Shown: positions 35,890 through 46,640 of the stretch, in pieces
Position numbering within the stretch: the first letter of the stretch is position 1
Layout of the letters: the number at the start of each line of letters is the position of its first letter
Assembly (NCBI RefSeq): GCF_043641665.1
Contig: NC_092198.1
Location: forward strand, 4,004,501 to 4,068,500
DNA: 64,000 bases
Source: Enoplosus armatus
Taxonomy: Eukaryota; Chordata; Actinopteri; Centrarchiformes; Enoplosidae
Direction of reading: 5' to 3'
Notes under the pieces: model-generated
Database searches by the model: none
What the model saw: the letters and a program-made list of their open reading frames with translations, nothing else
Told to the model about the DNA's origin: nothing
Made by a program: the position numbers and the translations under genes

Positions 35890-37322
35890 TGTCTTCTATT
35901 ATTTTGCGCTACAGGTGCTACATATTCAGGTCAATTCACACACCTGTGAGTAAAACATGTAAACAAGAAACTTTGCCGTTACCTGATAATGTCGCATCAG
36001 AAGTTTTTAGCAACAAGCACCGGGTAGATGTCAACAATAAAACAAGCAATGCTGATCATGGATCAGGAAAACAGTCCTGCAACTTCATGTGAGTATCGCA
36101 CAGTAACGTTGCAGCAGTCATTTGATAGGAATACAAATACAATTTTCACACGTGCACTGTAAATATAATTCCACTTTTTGAAGTGTTACAATAATCTAGC
36201 TGTTAACACTAAATGTGAGTTCCAGTAAATTGGTCTAGTTCAATAGATAAAGATGAATTTTGAAAGTCTTTGACGTTGATTTCAAGCTAAATACTGATTA
36301 AAATATTATAAACGAGGGGCGTACTTTCTTGATCAGTGTAAACGAAACAAAATGAGTTCCACGTCTAATGTAATATGTCTAATATAAATTGTCCTAGGGA
36401 GTCATAAAAGCCCATTTGACCCCCTCCCAGGCTCAAACACTGCCATATTTCTATTGCTTCATCCCTCTCTTTAGTATTTGTCACCACCCATAGACTCCTG
36501 ATAGCTATTATGTGGGGAGCCTGATGGCCTTTGCCGCTCTGCACCAGCGACATACTGTTACCCCAGATGCTCCTGGCTAGCAGCTTGTCCCCCCAAGTCA
36601 CATTTCAACAGCAGGAAGGAGAATTTCCCCACTGAGGACGCATGTTCCCACCAGCGACAAAGCGACAGCCGGTGCCTATAGAGGTACAGCGCTGCCAGCC
36701 TGTTGAGTTGCTAAATCACAGCCCCTTGATGTTGGGCTTGATTGGCGTGGTGCTCCGAATGAGCAAAGCGTGAGCAGCGATCTCAACATTTTGGAAACAA
36801 AGCCCCTGCGCTTTTGAAGGGAGATGTTTACTCCACATGCATGAGCCTGGTGGGGTTTATTTGATGCAGGGGCAGGCTAATTGTGGAGACCACACTTAAA
36901 TCTGTGATAATTACAAGTGATCTGCGGTGAAATATAATAACTCGAAATTGTGCCCCAGAGTGAAGAGGATGAAGCTGTATTTCATGAGCAAACCCAATGT
37001 GCCTGTCGGTCGGACGCTGCGCCGTAGCATCACAACGGTGATCTTAATAAGGGAGCATTAAGCAAATTACCTGTGAAAATGGACAGTCATTTCCCTGCCC
37101 CAGGCAGCCCTTTTTTCATCTGATTAGACCATTGCAGTCATTAATCTGGGAGGAGGCCATTCTTCAGCAGCCGCACAGTCAGTGTGGCTTTCCAGGAATG
37201 AGATTGTTTATTCATAATGTGGTGTTCTAAAGTGACAGGGTTATGAGCCCAGGTCGGACAAAGATGTATATTATAATCGACCTCGAGTGGCTGAGCTCTC
37301 CCCTCTGTGACTCACACTGTTC

Positions 37323-37324
<2 letters not shown>
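35890..37324. other. Unannotated stretch
   Basis: No gene or known repeat recognised. 36590-37200 is less AT-rich than its surroundings and could hold conserved non-coding sequence. Confidence 0.4.

Positions 37325-37364
<40 letters not shown>
37325..37364 (+). repeat. (CA)20 microsatellite
   Basis: Forty bases of perfect CA repeat. Impure CA stretches continue around 37590-37618. Confidence 0.97.
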
Positions 37365-37366
<2 letters not shown>

Positions 37367-37825
37367 GAAACATGCAAATGCACACATATCTGCAAACATA
37401 CAAAACCATGATACTGGACATACAAACCTGAAAGTGCTCGTGCATATAATTGATATATATGCAGATGACTATAGACACCTACACACACAGACACCAGTGC
37501 CCGTACAGCACACGCAGATACTGTATGGGCTGCTTATCTACGGTGATATACTGACATAATACAAAAAACACTTGTACACCTGTACAAACACACACATGAA
37601 GGTAGACACACACACACATGGTTTTAATATTAGGCCACAATTAAATAGTGTAGAATGATATGTCATGGCAAATATAATAATTACGTAATAGAGGTACAAC
37701 CTTGAGAAGTAGCAGGTGCAATGGGCTGAAAGTTGACTGATGAGCTAAATGATTAATATAGATGATCAATCACATTGACAGGTTGATCATTTATGTGATT
37801 CATTATTTGTAAGCAATTAGAAATT

Positions 37826-38210
37826 GAACCTGGGCACCAAAGTACAAAAACATTTTGCAAGCTCCCACAAGAGCATTAGTGAGAACAGCCACTGATGATA
37901 AGGTCTGGCTCTCAGTCGGCGTTCCCGTTAATTCCAAAGGTGTTGGATGGGATGTTGAGGTCGGGGCTCTGTGCAGGTCAGTCAAGTTCTTCCACAGCAA
38001 ACCGGGAAAACCGTTTCTTTATGGACCTGGCTTTCCTGAAACAGGAAAATGCCTTTGCCAAACAGTTGGAAAGCGCACTTGTCTGGAATAGTTTTATGCT
38101 GTAGCATTAAGAGTTATCGTCATTAAAACTAAGGGTCCACACCAGGAAAAACAGCCCCAGACCAACAGTAGGCAACACCCCTCTCCGCTTACTTTTGGCT
38201 TTATAGTGTA
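37826..38210. mobile_element. Non-autonomous DNA element with Tc1-type right end
   Basis: The order TTGAACCTGGGCACCAAAG, CACAAGAGCATTAGTGAG, CAAGTTCTTCCACAG, TTTCTTTATGGACCTGG, TGCTGTAGCATTAAGAG, GAAAAACAGCCCCAGACCA matches an abundant teleost repeat. The right end TTTTGGCTTTATAGTGTA corresponds to a CACTATA..CAAAAG terminal repeat, seen on Tc1/mariner-type MITEs inserted at TA. The left terminus is missing. The frames at 37855-38104 are not genes. Confidence 0.6.
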
Positions 38211-39214
38211 TACAGAACACGAGGGCATACAAAGAAATACAATATCATTGTTAGCAGCTGCCATTGCCCTGCATTTTACCTCCTTTGACAAATCATGTAA
38301 TGGGATGTGGCCTGATCCTGGTCTACAGACTGACGCAGGTGTACAGTGAATAGCAGGTATGTATGAATCAACAGAGACGTGAGTCTGAAAGCACGGGGCT
38401 GAGGTAGAGCTAGACCTGCATGCACTGTTGTCTCCCAGCTCTGTTGTTTACTCGCTCCTAATCTTGCTTGTTCACATTGCGCCCCCCATAGGGAAGCTGC
38501 TGAATTGCATTTAGTTTAGTGCATTTAGTGTGCAGCAACTAAAATCATCATCACTACATGAGGATGAAAATTAAGGGGTTTTATCTCAAAATGTTGTAAA
38601 AGCATTTTAGTTTGGGAAATGCTTTCAAATTACAAATATTTGCTTTCTCTTTTTGAAGTATGAGCTTGAGATTAGTTATTACAATTTATAACATTTGACA
38701 TGTTATCAGTTATTTTATACGATCATAGATAACTCGATGACAACTCATAACCGCCTCGTATAGTAGAGATGATTTTTTGCTACTGAGGAATTGTTGAAAG
38801 AAGTGTCCAACTTCCTGTTCCATCTGATTATGGACTTATGGACTGCAGGCAGTACCTTATGCAGTGTCACATGATTTAAGTGTCACAACAAAAGACAATC
38901 CAAATGATGTAACTGGGTATATAATGAGTAGGGTCATGTTTTCTTCTGTATGTCTTGCTGGATGAAAACCAGGTCTCTCTCCAGTCCCACAGTAACTGAA
39001 GAACCGCAAAGAATTTCAGCTTACCCAGCAAGGACTTACTTTGACAATATAATTTCTTTATTCATTATTTATTTGTTTGACTTTTTTGCCACAGTGGAAA
39101 TAACGAGACATGCCCTGAGAGAACCATCCCAGCTCTCCCTGGTGTAATTGGTGCTGCCTTCATTCTGATGTGTCAGTCACCCACTGCAGTAGATTTACAA
39201 CTTCATCTGGTGTG
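38211..39214. other. Unannotated stretch
   Basis: No gene recognised. Confidence 0.45.
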
Positions 39215-39910
39215 GGTGAAACCCCTTAAGAACACTTTCCCCTGACAGCCTCTGTTTCACATCATTACAGTGGTTCCTCCATCGCCAGCAAGGGATGGAG
39301 GAACCATGCCTTAATTCACATCTTAAAAAGGCCTTGACTTTTCAATTTAAAATGTTTTGATGCTATCTGGTACATTGTAGTGTGTTTTTACCCATTAAAA
39401 ATCCTTAATATTCGTGGATTACCCATTAAAACCTCTTGATAAATTTGAATCCATTCATTTATCAATTAATTAACCCCAAATTTGAAATTTGCTAATCTGT
39501 ATTTGCACCTTAATTGTAAAATTAAAGTCCCTTTCAAGGTCCAAATTAAGAGCTGAATATAATGTTATTTTGTAAATTTCAATTGCATTTTAACAAACCC
39601 CATAAACAGAAAAGCCATTATAAATCCCTTAATATGTAACAGTTCATTATTTTATCCATAAATGTACCCCAAATCTGGTCTGGGTAAACCTTTTAAATAC
39701 CTGAATACTGATCCCTTAAAATATTACTATTTTGCACCAGGAAAGATTTCAGACCCCTTAAAATGCCAACCTTAATAACACCTTAAATTAATCATTTACG
39801 TATTTGCTAATAAAGGGCTAATAAAGCATTTGGTTATAGCTTCTAAAATTAATTGAAAAATACAGGGGTCGCAGGCTACAATACCATACACCCTTTTTAA
39901 GATTAAGATT
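39215..39910 (+). repeat. G-poor tract with recurring CCTTAAA/CCATTAAA motifs
   Basis: Motifs such as CCCATTAAAA (twice), CCCTTAATA, CCTTTTAAAT, CCCTTAAAAT, CCCCTTAAAAT and CACCTTAAATT recur on one strand. By hand count, 39421-39780 has 34 G and 71 C in 360 bases, a two-fold C over G skew with about 29% G+C. The order is irregular, so it is an eroded repeat or a strand-biased region, not a simple satellite. Confidence 0.5.
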
Positions 39911-40069
39911 TTCATGGATACATTTAGGATTCATTAAGGGTATTTTGAGGGATTGTGGTTTAGGGTAATTTGCTTTGGTTGGTGAGAAAGGTGTAGCCCC
40001 AGACTACAGTATTTGTGTGTCATATCCACACTGTCAGCACAACACTAAACATTAAAAATCACTCATTTA

Positions 40070-40245
40070 TCAAAGCTCCACTAATCAATATTTGTATATT
40101 TAGTGGTGTCGCTCATAGTGACAGACCCACAGAGAATTATCACCAGCTCTGCAGCTTTATGCAGTTTCTACATTTACTGTTTGGGTTCAGTCTCAGCGCT
40201 CTCATCAACTTCCACTCCAGCAACAACGAGCAGCTGGTTTAAACA
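40070..40245 (+). mobile_element. TTAA MITE family, copy 2
   Basis: AAAGCTCCACTAATCAATATTT, then GGTGTCGCTCATAGTGACAG and ACCCACAGAGAATTATC, ending near GTTTAAAC (TTAA at 40239-40242). Aligns with copies 1, 3 and 4. The first terminal TTAA has been lost. Confidence 0.6.
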
Positions 40246-42254
40246 AAAAAACTTTGATAAAAGACCAAAAAGTAATTCATCTAAACCTTTAACTATCACT
40301 TAATATTAATGTATACTATTCTTGTTTTTACCTTACATTTGCTGCTTAGCTGCACAGAATACTACCACAGACTCCAGATCAGGGGGTTTGCTTGGAGGCA
40401 TATTCACTTTCCCACCCAGATTTTTCTAAACAGGATTTGAATCCCCAACCTTTCAGTTTCAATTCTGCCTCTCTAACCACCTCTCACTCCTGCCTGATAG
40501 CCTCCTCGCAAGGTTTTCTTTTTTTCGTGGTTATTAGTTCAAGAGAAGAGAACCACGTCAAGATTCAGCAGAGTTTTTTTTTTTGTTTGTGTATAAGGTA
40601 GTTTGGTGTCCTCCAGATGGCTGATCATCATGGCTGGCTGAGTAGTTGTTGTGTCAGACCACAGACAACCTTGAGTGCCCCTGTAACACAGAGTAACATG
40701 CATAAAGTAGCTAAAGGAGACACTTGATTGGATGAATGATGTGATCAAACTACTTTGAAGTGTTTCACTTTAAGCCTACAGAAAAACTAATTTTGCCGAG
40801 TGCATTCCTCTCTATCTTGCCCATATGTAGGTCTCTTCAGTAAGAGACACTTCACGCTTTGACCATATCTGTGTGATTAAAGTCATTGACATGCCTTCTC
40901 AAATACTGACTCCATCACTTAGTGAATTTAAATGTACATTAGTGCCACAGAGTGTGTGCTAGCTTGCAGTGAGTCCACAAAGTGAAAAATGCGACAAGAC
41001 CCATGGTTCACAAAGTGACTGCAGAGTATTGTGCAGGGAACATCCCAAATATTATACAATATAATGTCTTTGGGTGCTACAGAAGAGCTGTAGATTAAAT
41101 TGAGCTCAGCAGCTCAAGGATTCTTGGCTTTGGGCCCTTATTAAGATAAAATAGATGATATATATAAGAGAGTATATGCAGCTACATGAGATCTTTTTTG
41201 AAATAATCGCTTTTGTCAATTTCACTTTCTTGGCAACTCGTGTGCCCCATGTACTGTGAAGAATGGCCACAGCAGGTTCTCCAGTATTCTGGCATCCAAA
41301 TGAGAGCAACTTGTCAAGGTCACACCACAATCCCTTATTAATTTGTCCCCCGACAATTACTTCCTGGGGTCTTCTCCGCCATCTTTCATTGGAACAACTC
41401 AATCTCTTGCCATTTGTGTTTACAGAAATCAGCAGCATCATTGTCATCAGTATTGTATGTGGCAGCCAATTGAATATTTCACCCCCTGCATCGTTTCAAA
41501 TGACCATGTAATGCCACCGCTGTTGCCTAGATCTGATCAGGAAGATATTTCTTAGAGACAGTTAATGGGGACAACAAGGCCTGCAGATGAGATTGCCTCG
41601 TCACATTTTAGCTCCAGACTGCAGTACTTTGTATTAAAGAAAGCAAAAGTTTGACTATCACTGACTACAATGCATACACTGAGGAGGTAAAACAGTTTAC
41701 TGTTTCCTTCAGTTGTGTATACCACATGCTAGATTCAATCTAAACACTGAGGCTGTCAAAAAAACAAGACTAATGGTCCTCCCAATGGCCTCTTGAGGCG
41801 TTCATTACACCATACAATATGAAAGAGATATGACCTAATTGAACAGTCACTGTCAAACAAGGTTGAAATTGATTGATCTTAAAAAACAGCTGAAAGGTGC
41901 ATCCGACCAGTGTATTATCACCACGTAGTGCAGCCGCAAGGTTCAGTGTCTTTGCACTCTCCCAAGAAAAACAATGGCTCATGTGGAGCAAAACAAGTCT
42001 GTCGCTGATTAAGATCAAATTATACTTTCCATGTCCACATAGTCGCAAGGGCCTCGTGACATAAATGTCCACAACAGTCTGTACACGTCATACATACAAA
42101 CTAACACACAACCGTGTGTAAACATGTCCACCTGTGCAGACAATAAATGTAGTATAAAAAGAATGCATGTGTGTCTGCTGTCTGTGTCCATTTTGGAGTA
42201 TATATCACGGCCTTTAGACAATAAATAGCATGTTGAATTCCCTGCAGTTCCACA
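40246..42254. other. Unannotated stretch
   Basis: No gene recognised; frames at 41106-41555 lie on opposite strands over the same sequence. Confidence 0.45.
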
Positions 42255-42636
42255 GTAAACTGCTTTCAGGGCCCTACACTCTACTGAAACTGCACTTACT
42301 AAAGTAGTAAAGGATCTTCTGCTCACTATGGATTCTGGATGGATAGATCCTCAGTACTTCTATTATTGAATCTCAGAGCAGCTTTTGATACTTGATACTC
42401 TAGACTCCCAGACTGAATGGAAAACAAATTTGACATCTGGGCTCTCGCGTAGTAAAAGTCTTACTTATCTGAAAGAACAGAGTGTGTATCCTATAATAAT
42501 ACTACATCAAAATGTTCTGATGTGAAATATGGAGCACCTCAGGGCTCTGTACTTGGCCCTCTGCTTTTCTCTCTTTGTATTTCACCTCTTGGCCAAATTA
42601 TACGCAGTCATGGAATGAATTTCCACTGCTACGCTG
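42255..42636 (+). pseudogene. L2-type LINE reverse transcriptase fragment
   Basis: In one frame 42280-42333 gives STETALTKVVKDLLLTMDS, typical of the start of the fingers/palm region in CR1/L2-type reverse transcriptases. A shifted frame at about 42368-42390 gives LRAAFDT, the degenerate catalytic LSAAFDT block. From 42528 the sequence reads [16 protein letters not shown] and then GMNFHCYA, immediately before where the catalytic YADD box should be; there the element is truncated. At least two frameshifts and in-frame stops are present. It is a dead fragment without endonuclease domain or 3' end. Confidence 0.85.
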
Positions 42637-42864
42637 TATGTGCCTGTAAAGCTTTGTTTCATCCAGATTTGATTATTGAAACGTTTTGCTGTCAGGTCTG
42701 ATGTGATACTAGATGTCATACATGTTTTGACCTGCGTCAAATGAGTGCTTATTGGGTAGTAGTACTTAAATGAAAAAGTGAATTTTGTCCTGAGGATGCT
42801 AGAGCCCAGGACATATTATGGCAAGCTGCCAGTTAGATTGTGAGGTATCTTGCATGCAAAACCG
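42637..42864. other. Unannotated stretch after the LINE break
   Basis: Nothing recognised; the LINE frame does not resume here. Confidence 0.45.
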
Positions 42865-42990
42865 ACATTTTGGCTTGATGATGTTGAAAGAGGAAAGTTG
42901 GTTAATGTGAACATTTGACCACACAGTAGAAATAAAGGTCAGAGGTCACCAAAATCATTAGGAATCGTCCTTTGAGGACCGTGAAGATCC
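42865..42990 (+). repeat. Dispersed repeat fragment, copy 2
   Basis: AAGGTCAGAGGTCACCAAAA, then TCATTAGGAATCGTCC and TTTGAGGACC match the 5' half of the teleost repeat whose other parts are at 22900-22980 and 54370-54462. Confidence 0.5.
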
Positions 42991-45269
42991 TTATCAAAAT
43001 CCTCTGTACTGTAAGTAGTAGCTTTCTTGCTCTTGTATATATATTGTAGACAGACAGAACGGCACCAACTGACTGACATCATCAGCCCTAGACTCTATCG
43101 CAGCACATTCAGCAGTAATTAGTGACATAATGATTTTGTCCTCTACTTGTGCGCTCCCATACAATCACGATAGGAATCCCTGCTGACTGTCACAACCAAT
43201 ACCGCACCTTGCACATTCATCCAGTCTGACATCCTGGCAAACCTCACCAGGAAATACTGAAGTCCAGCTCTGGCTGCTGGAGTACAGCCAGACAGGTGTA
43301 GCGAGAGAGTGTAGAGGGTTGAGAGAGAAGGAAGTTCTTCTTCAACTGTGAGATTCTCCCTTCACCTCAGAGGAGGTGTATAAAGGGGAGTTCACAAACT
43401 CAACGGTGCTCAGCTGTGATGTGAATTATGCAGGTAGTGTGCAGGCATTACGCTGAAATATTCACCTTAGTCAAAGGACGTCTGTAGAGACCCACAGCAG
43501 ACAGTCCAGAACAACACAAAGCCCGTTTTCCCTCATTTCCTGCTGATGAATTATTTGATGGGAAATTTCTGAGCAGCTCCTTTTTAACAATATCTATATC
43601 GATGTCTGTCAAGGTGAACATCTTATTGTTGTGAGGCAGCTCTTGCTGATATTCACACCCAGGGACCACTACAGTATATTTCACTCACTAGTCAAGCTGT
43701 TACAGTTGTTTTTTTTCTTATGTTTAATCTGGATGTTGGAAAACATATTCAGTCTAGTTTCAGAAGTTGGGGGGGGTTGTTTGTTTGTTTGTTTTTTTCA
43801 AACAATCTAGCTAATAATAAAGATACAATTGGTAATGGACTTGTCATAATAATGGTAGTGCTTTGTTAATGTACTAATACTAAATCATTTTAAGTTTCCT
43901 GAAGGGGCCTGCTACACCCTTTAGCGGCTTTCAGTGTAAACCCATCTGCGTCAGGTGATGTAGTTTAAAGAGCAACTAAGTCTGCATAGGGAGAAGGTGG
44001 ATGGATGGGTCAAACACTGGACTTTCAGCCAGGAGACTGGGGCAATGCATGACATGAAAAAAAAGTCTGTGAAGGGGTTTATAAATGCAATAGTGTACAC
44101 TGGAAAGTAGATAATAAAGATTTAGGACTGACACTGTACTTTTGAATGTTTATCATACAATGTGATCCATCATAAATTGGTCTGACAATGATACCAGTCA
44201 TAACAGGCAGTTCTCAATAAAGAAAGAAATAGAAATGTAACTTTGAGGAGTTCTTGGGCAGTTAATTAATCTAAATAAATAGATTGGTGTTCCTGAAGTG
44301 TACTATTGAAAGAATCACCCAGACGAGTGGGCAGTGTAAACACTAGTTTGTTTTGCTCATTGATTACCATTTGGACCCTCAGGCTAGAACCAAACATGAT
44401 ACAAATCTGGCACTGTGTTTGTGTCCTCTGACGTGTGCCGCTGCTACACTGCTGAAGTCATGAGAGGCAGGTCAAAACCAAATATCTGGATCTGTCCGTG
44501 GCTGTATGTCCACATGTCCATCTTCAGTAATACTTTTTTAATGAGACTTTTGAAATATAACGGTTTTGCATTCATGGCAGCTGGGAAATTAGGCTTTTAA
44601 GGTGGGACTTACTACAGTTGGATTCAAATGATTAAACGTTACTGTTGAATATTATTTAACAAAATCACAACACGTCAAGCGATAAATAATACCCATAATT
44701 AGTACCAGTTGCTTTCAGATGTGTGTAGTAATCAGGTGAAGTGTGATGCACTAAAGACTCTCAGGGGAATATAAACTGATGAGTGCAACAAACAGAGAAA
44801 ACACATTTCCTCCTGCCACCTGGGGACCAGCCCCGGAATATCTAACCACTTTTAAAATGATAGCTAAGCAAAACGCAACTTCAGGATGACTTTCAGTTCA
44901 TTTAGTTTCAAAACCTTTTTTTTGACAGCGTGACACAATGAGGGCAGGCTCTCTTCTGCTGGAACACACAGTTTGACAATGGCAGATTAAAAATAGATAA
45001 AGGGAATAGATAACAGCATGAAAGATACTGAACAGATGTATATGAGGTGATGATATGAAAGAACAAACCAAACGAACAAATGTTGCAGGACACCAGAAAA
45101 TATTAAACATAAACAGCAAAAAGCTGCATCGTCACATTTCTTCAGCTCCGTAATGTGAAAGGTGATCCCCAGACGTGCAACTTACAAGCATCTTGGATGC
45201 GAAGCTTTAAATCAGACTTTTTCAGCATTGTCATGACATTGAATCAGTCTCTTCAGTCACCTTGAAACA
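42991..45269. other. Unannotated stretch
   Basis: Contains a G8 run followed by a (GTTT)n tract at 43769-43798. The segment 43910-44100 (TGGATGGGTCAAACACTGG, TTTCAGCCAGGAGAC) could be a degenerate SINE. A TATAAAGG at 43379 stands alone. No gene recognised. Confidence 0.4.
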
Positions 45270-45474
45270 TTAAAGCTGCATTGATCAGATTATTGGCCAC
45301 TTGGGGGCACCACAACAGCTGAAAATCACACACTTTGTTGTTAAGCTACTATGGCTAACGTAAGCAAACTATTGAGTTGGTAATATGTCTCTGTGGGTTT
45401 GTCACTACGGACACATCTTTACATTTTCTATGTAGTCGTTTTACCCAATGTTTATATATTGAGTGCAACTTTAA
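45270..45474 (-). mobile_element. TTAA MITE family, copy 3 (inverted, both ends present)
   Basis: The unit starts TTAAAGCTGCA and ends TGCAACTTTAA, giving imperfect terminal inverted repeats bounded by TTAA on both sides, 205 bp in all. On the minus strand it reads AGTGACAAACCCACAGAGAC, matching the plus-strand core of copy 2. No coding capacity. The TTAA boundaries suggest piggyBac-type mobilisation. Confidence 0.6.
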
Positions 45475-46550
45475 CATTAACATAAGAGGGATGAAGGCGA
45501 CTGGCGCTCTCTTGGCTGTTCAAATCAGTAACGTCACTCCGGGGGAGAAATAACATAATCATTTGGATTTCACTCTAAAAAGGGGTAGTGTTTATTGCAG
45601 TGAAATTATGTGTGCATTGTTTGGTGTATTTTACAAGACGACGTGAGCATGTGTAACAGGGGTTAATTAGCTCGTTTATAACAGCCTCGTTATACCGCTG
45701 ACAGTGGTAACAGACAACAGTCTCCGTGTTGTGTTTGATGATGGTGGTGGACTAACAGCTGACAGTTAGTTGGTTGACTCCAACAAAGAGACAGCACCGA
45801 TGTCAAATGTATGATTTGTTTATTGCTTATAAGCACTTGGGATCTGGGGGATACAAGCCTGGTCTAAAAACTAGTCAGTATAAAAAAAAAAATCATAATT
45901 GAAGGAAGCTTACAAGCGAGCAATTTCTGTAGTCAAGCTCAATAACCATTAAGTGATTCCTTGACCAGGATCAAAGATTATTAAGACTATTACAAATGAC
46001 ACAAAGATACTACTAATACGGATAGATCAGCACACATAGATACTCACTTTGGATGTCAACATAGTTACTGTCTCTCTCAGATCAGTTACACATGAATATT
46101 TACAGATTTTGAACACTCACCTGGGGGATAAAGCCCAGTCTGACTTGTTCCCCCGATGATGGGCTTTATAGCTGCATATTTCTAATCGGCATAGTAACCC
46201 TTTAAAGCTCAAATTATGTATTTAATGTAACATTGAAGGGACATATGTCACACATGCATGTTTGCTTTTATCTGCGGTGCTGTGCGTTTACTTCAAAGTA
46301 CAAGCAGCTGTTAGCCGCCAGCTAACAATACAGTTGTGCTGTTAGGGAAAAAAAGTGTGAGCAGGTTTCGACGGGCATCTCGTCTATTTGTGTCTTCATT
46401 ACTTTCTTTTGTCGTGGGCGAATTGTATTTCTGTCCACTGTTTAATTTTACTTTCAAGTAGAATTAACTCTAGCTGGCGGCAAATTTAGTTTTTTTTTTT
46501 ACTGGCATTAGCCAACCCGTTTGCATTTCTGGAAAATGTATGAAATGGCT
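45475..46550. other. Unannotated stretch
   Basis: No gene recognised; a poly-A/T run at 45883-45892 and 46489-46500. Confidence 0.45.
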
Positions 46551-46640
46551 GTGTTTGAAATTGCATACTAATGTACTGCCTAATACTCAATCAGTATGTA
46601 CTGCATACTGCCTACTAAATGACCAATTAAGTATGCCATT
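46551..46640. repeat. GCATACTA-type DNA transposon fragment
   Basis: TTTGAAATTGCATACTAATG, then ACTCAATCAGTATGTACTGC and ATACTGCCTACTAAATG show the alternating GCATACT and AGTATGT motifs typical of one arm of a palindromic teleost DNA element. The matching arm was not found. Confidence 0.45.

Noticed and set aside
37227..37478. Val/Cys-rich frame across the (CA)20 tract
   Set aside because: A translated microsatellite, not a gene.
37855..38104. Two overlapping plus-strand frames of 78 and 69 codons
   Set aside because: They lie inside the non-autonomous DNA element at 37826-38210, which is non-coding in other copies I recall.
43379..43386. TATAAAGG resembling a TATA box
   Set aside because: Isolated motif; no open frame, CpG enrichment or other core-promoter element at a suitable distance.
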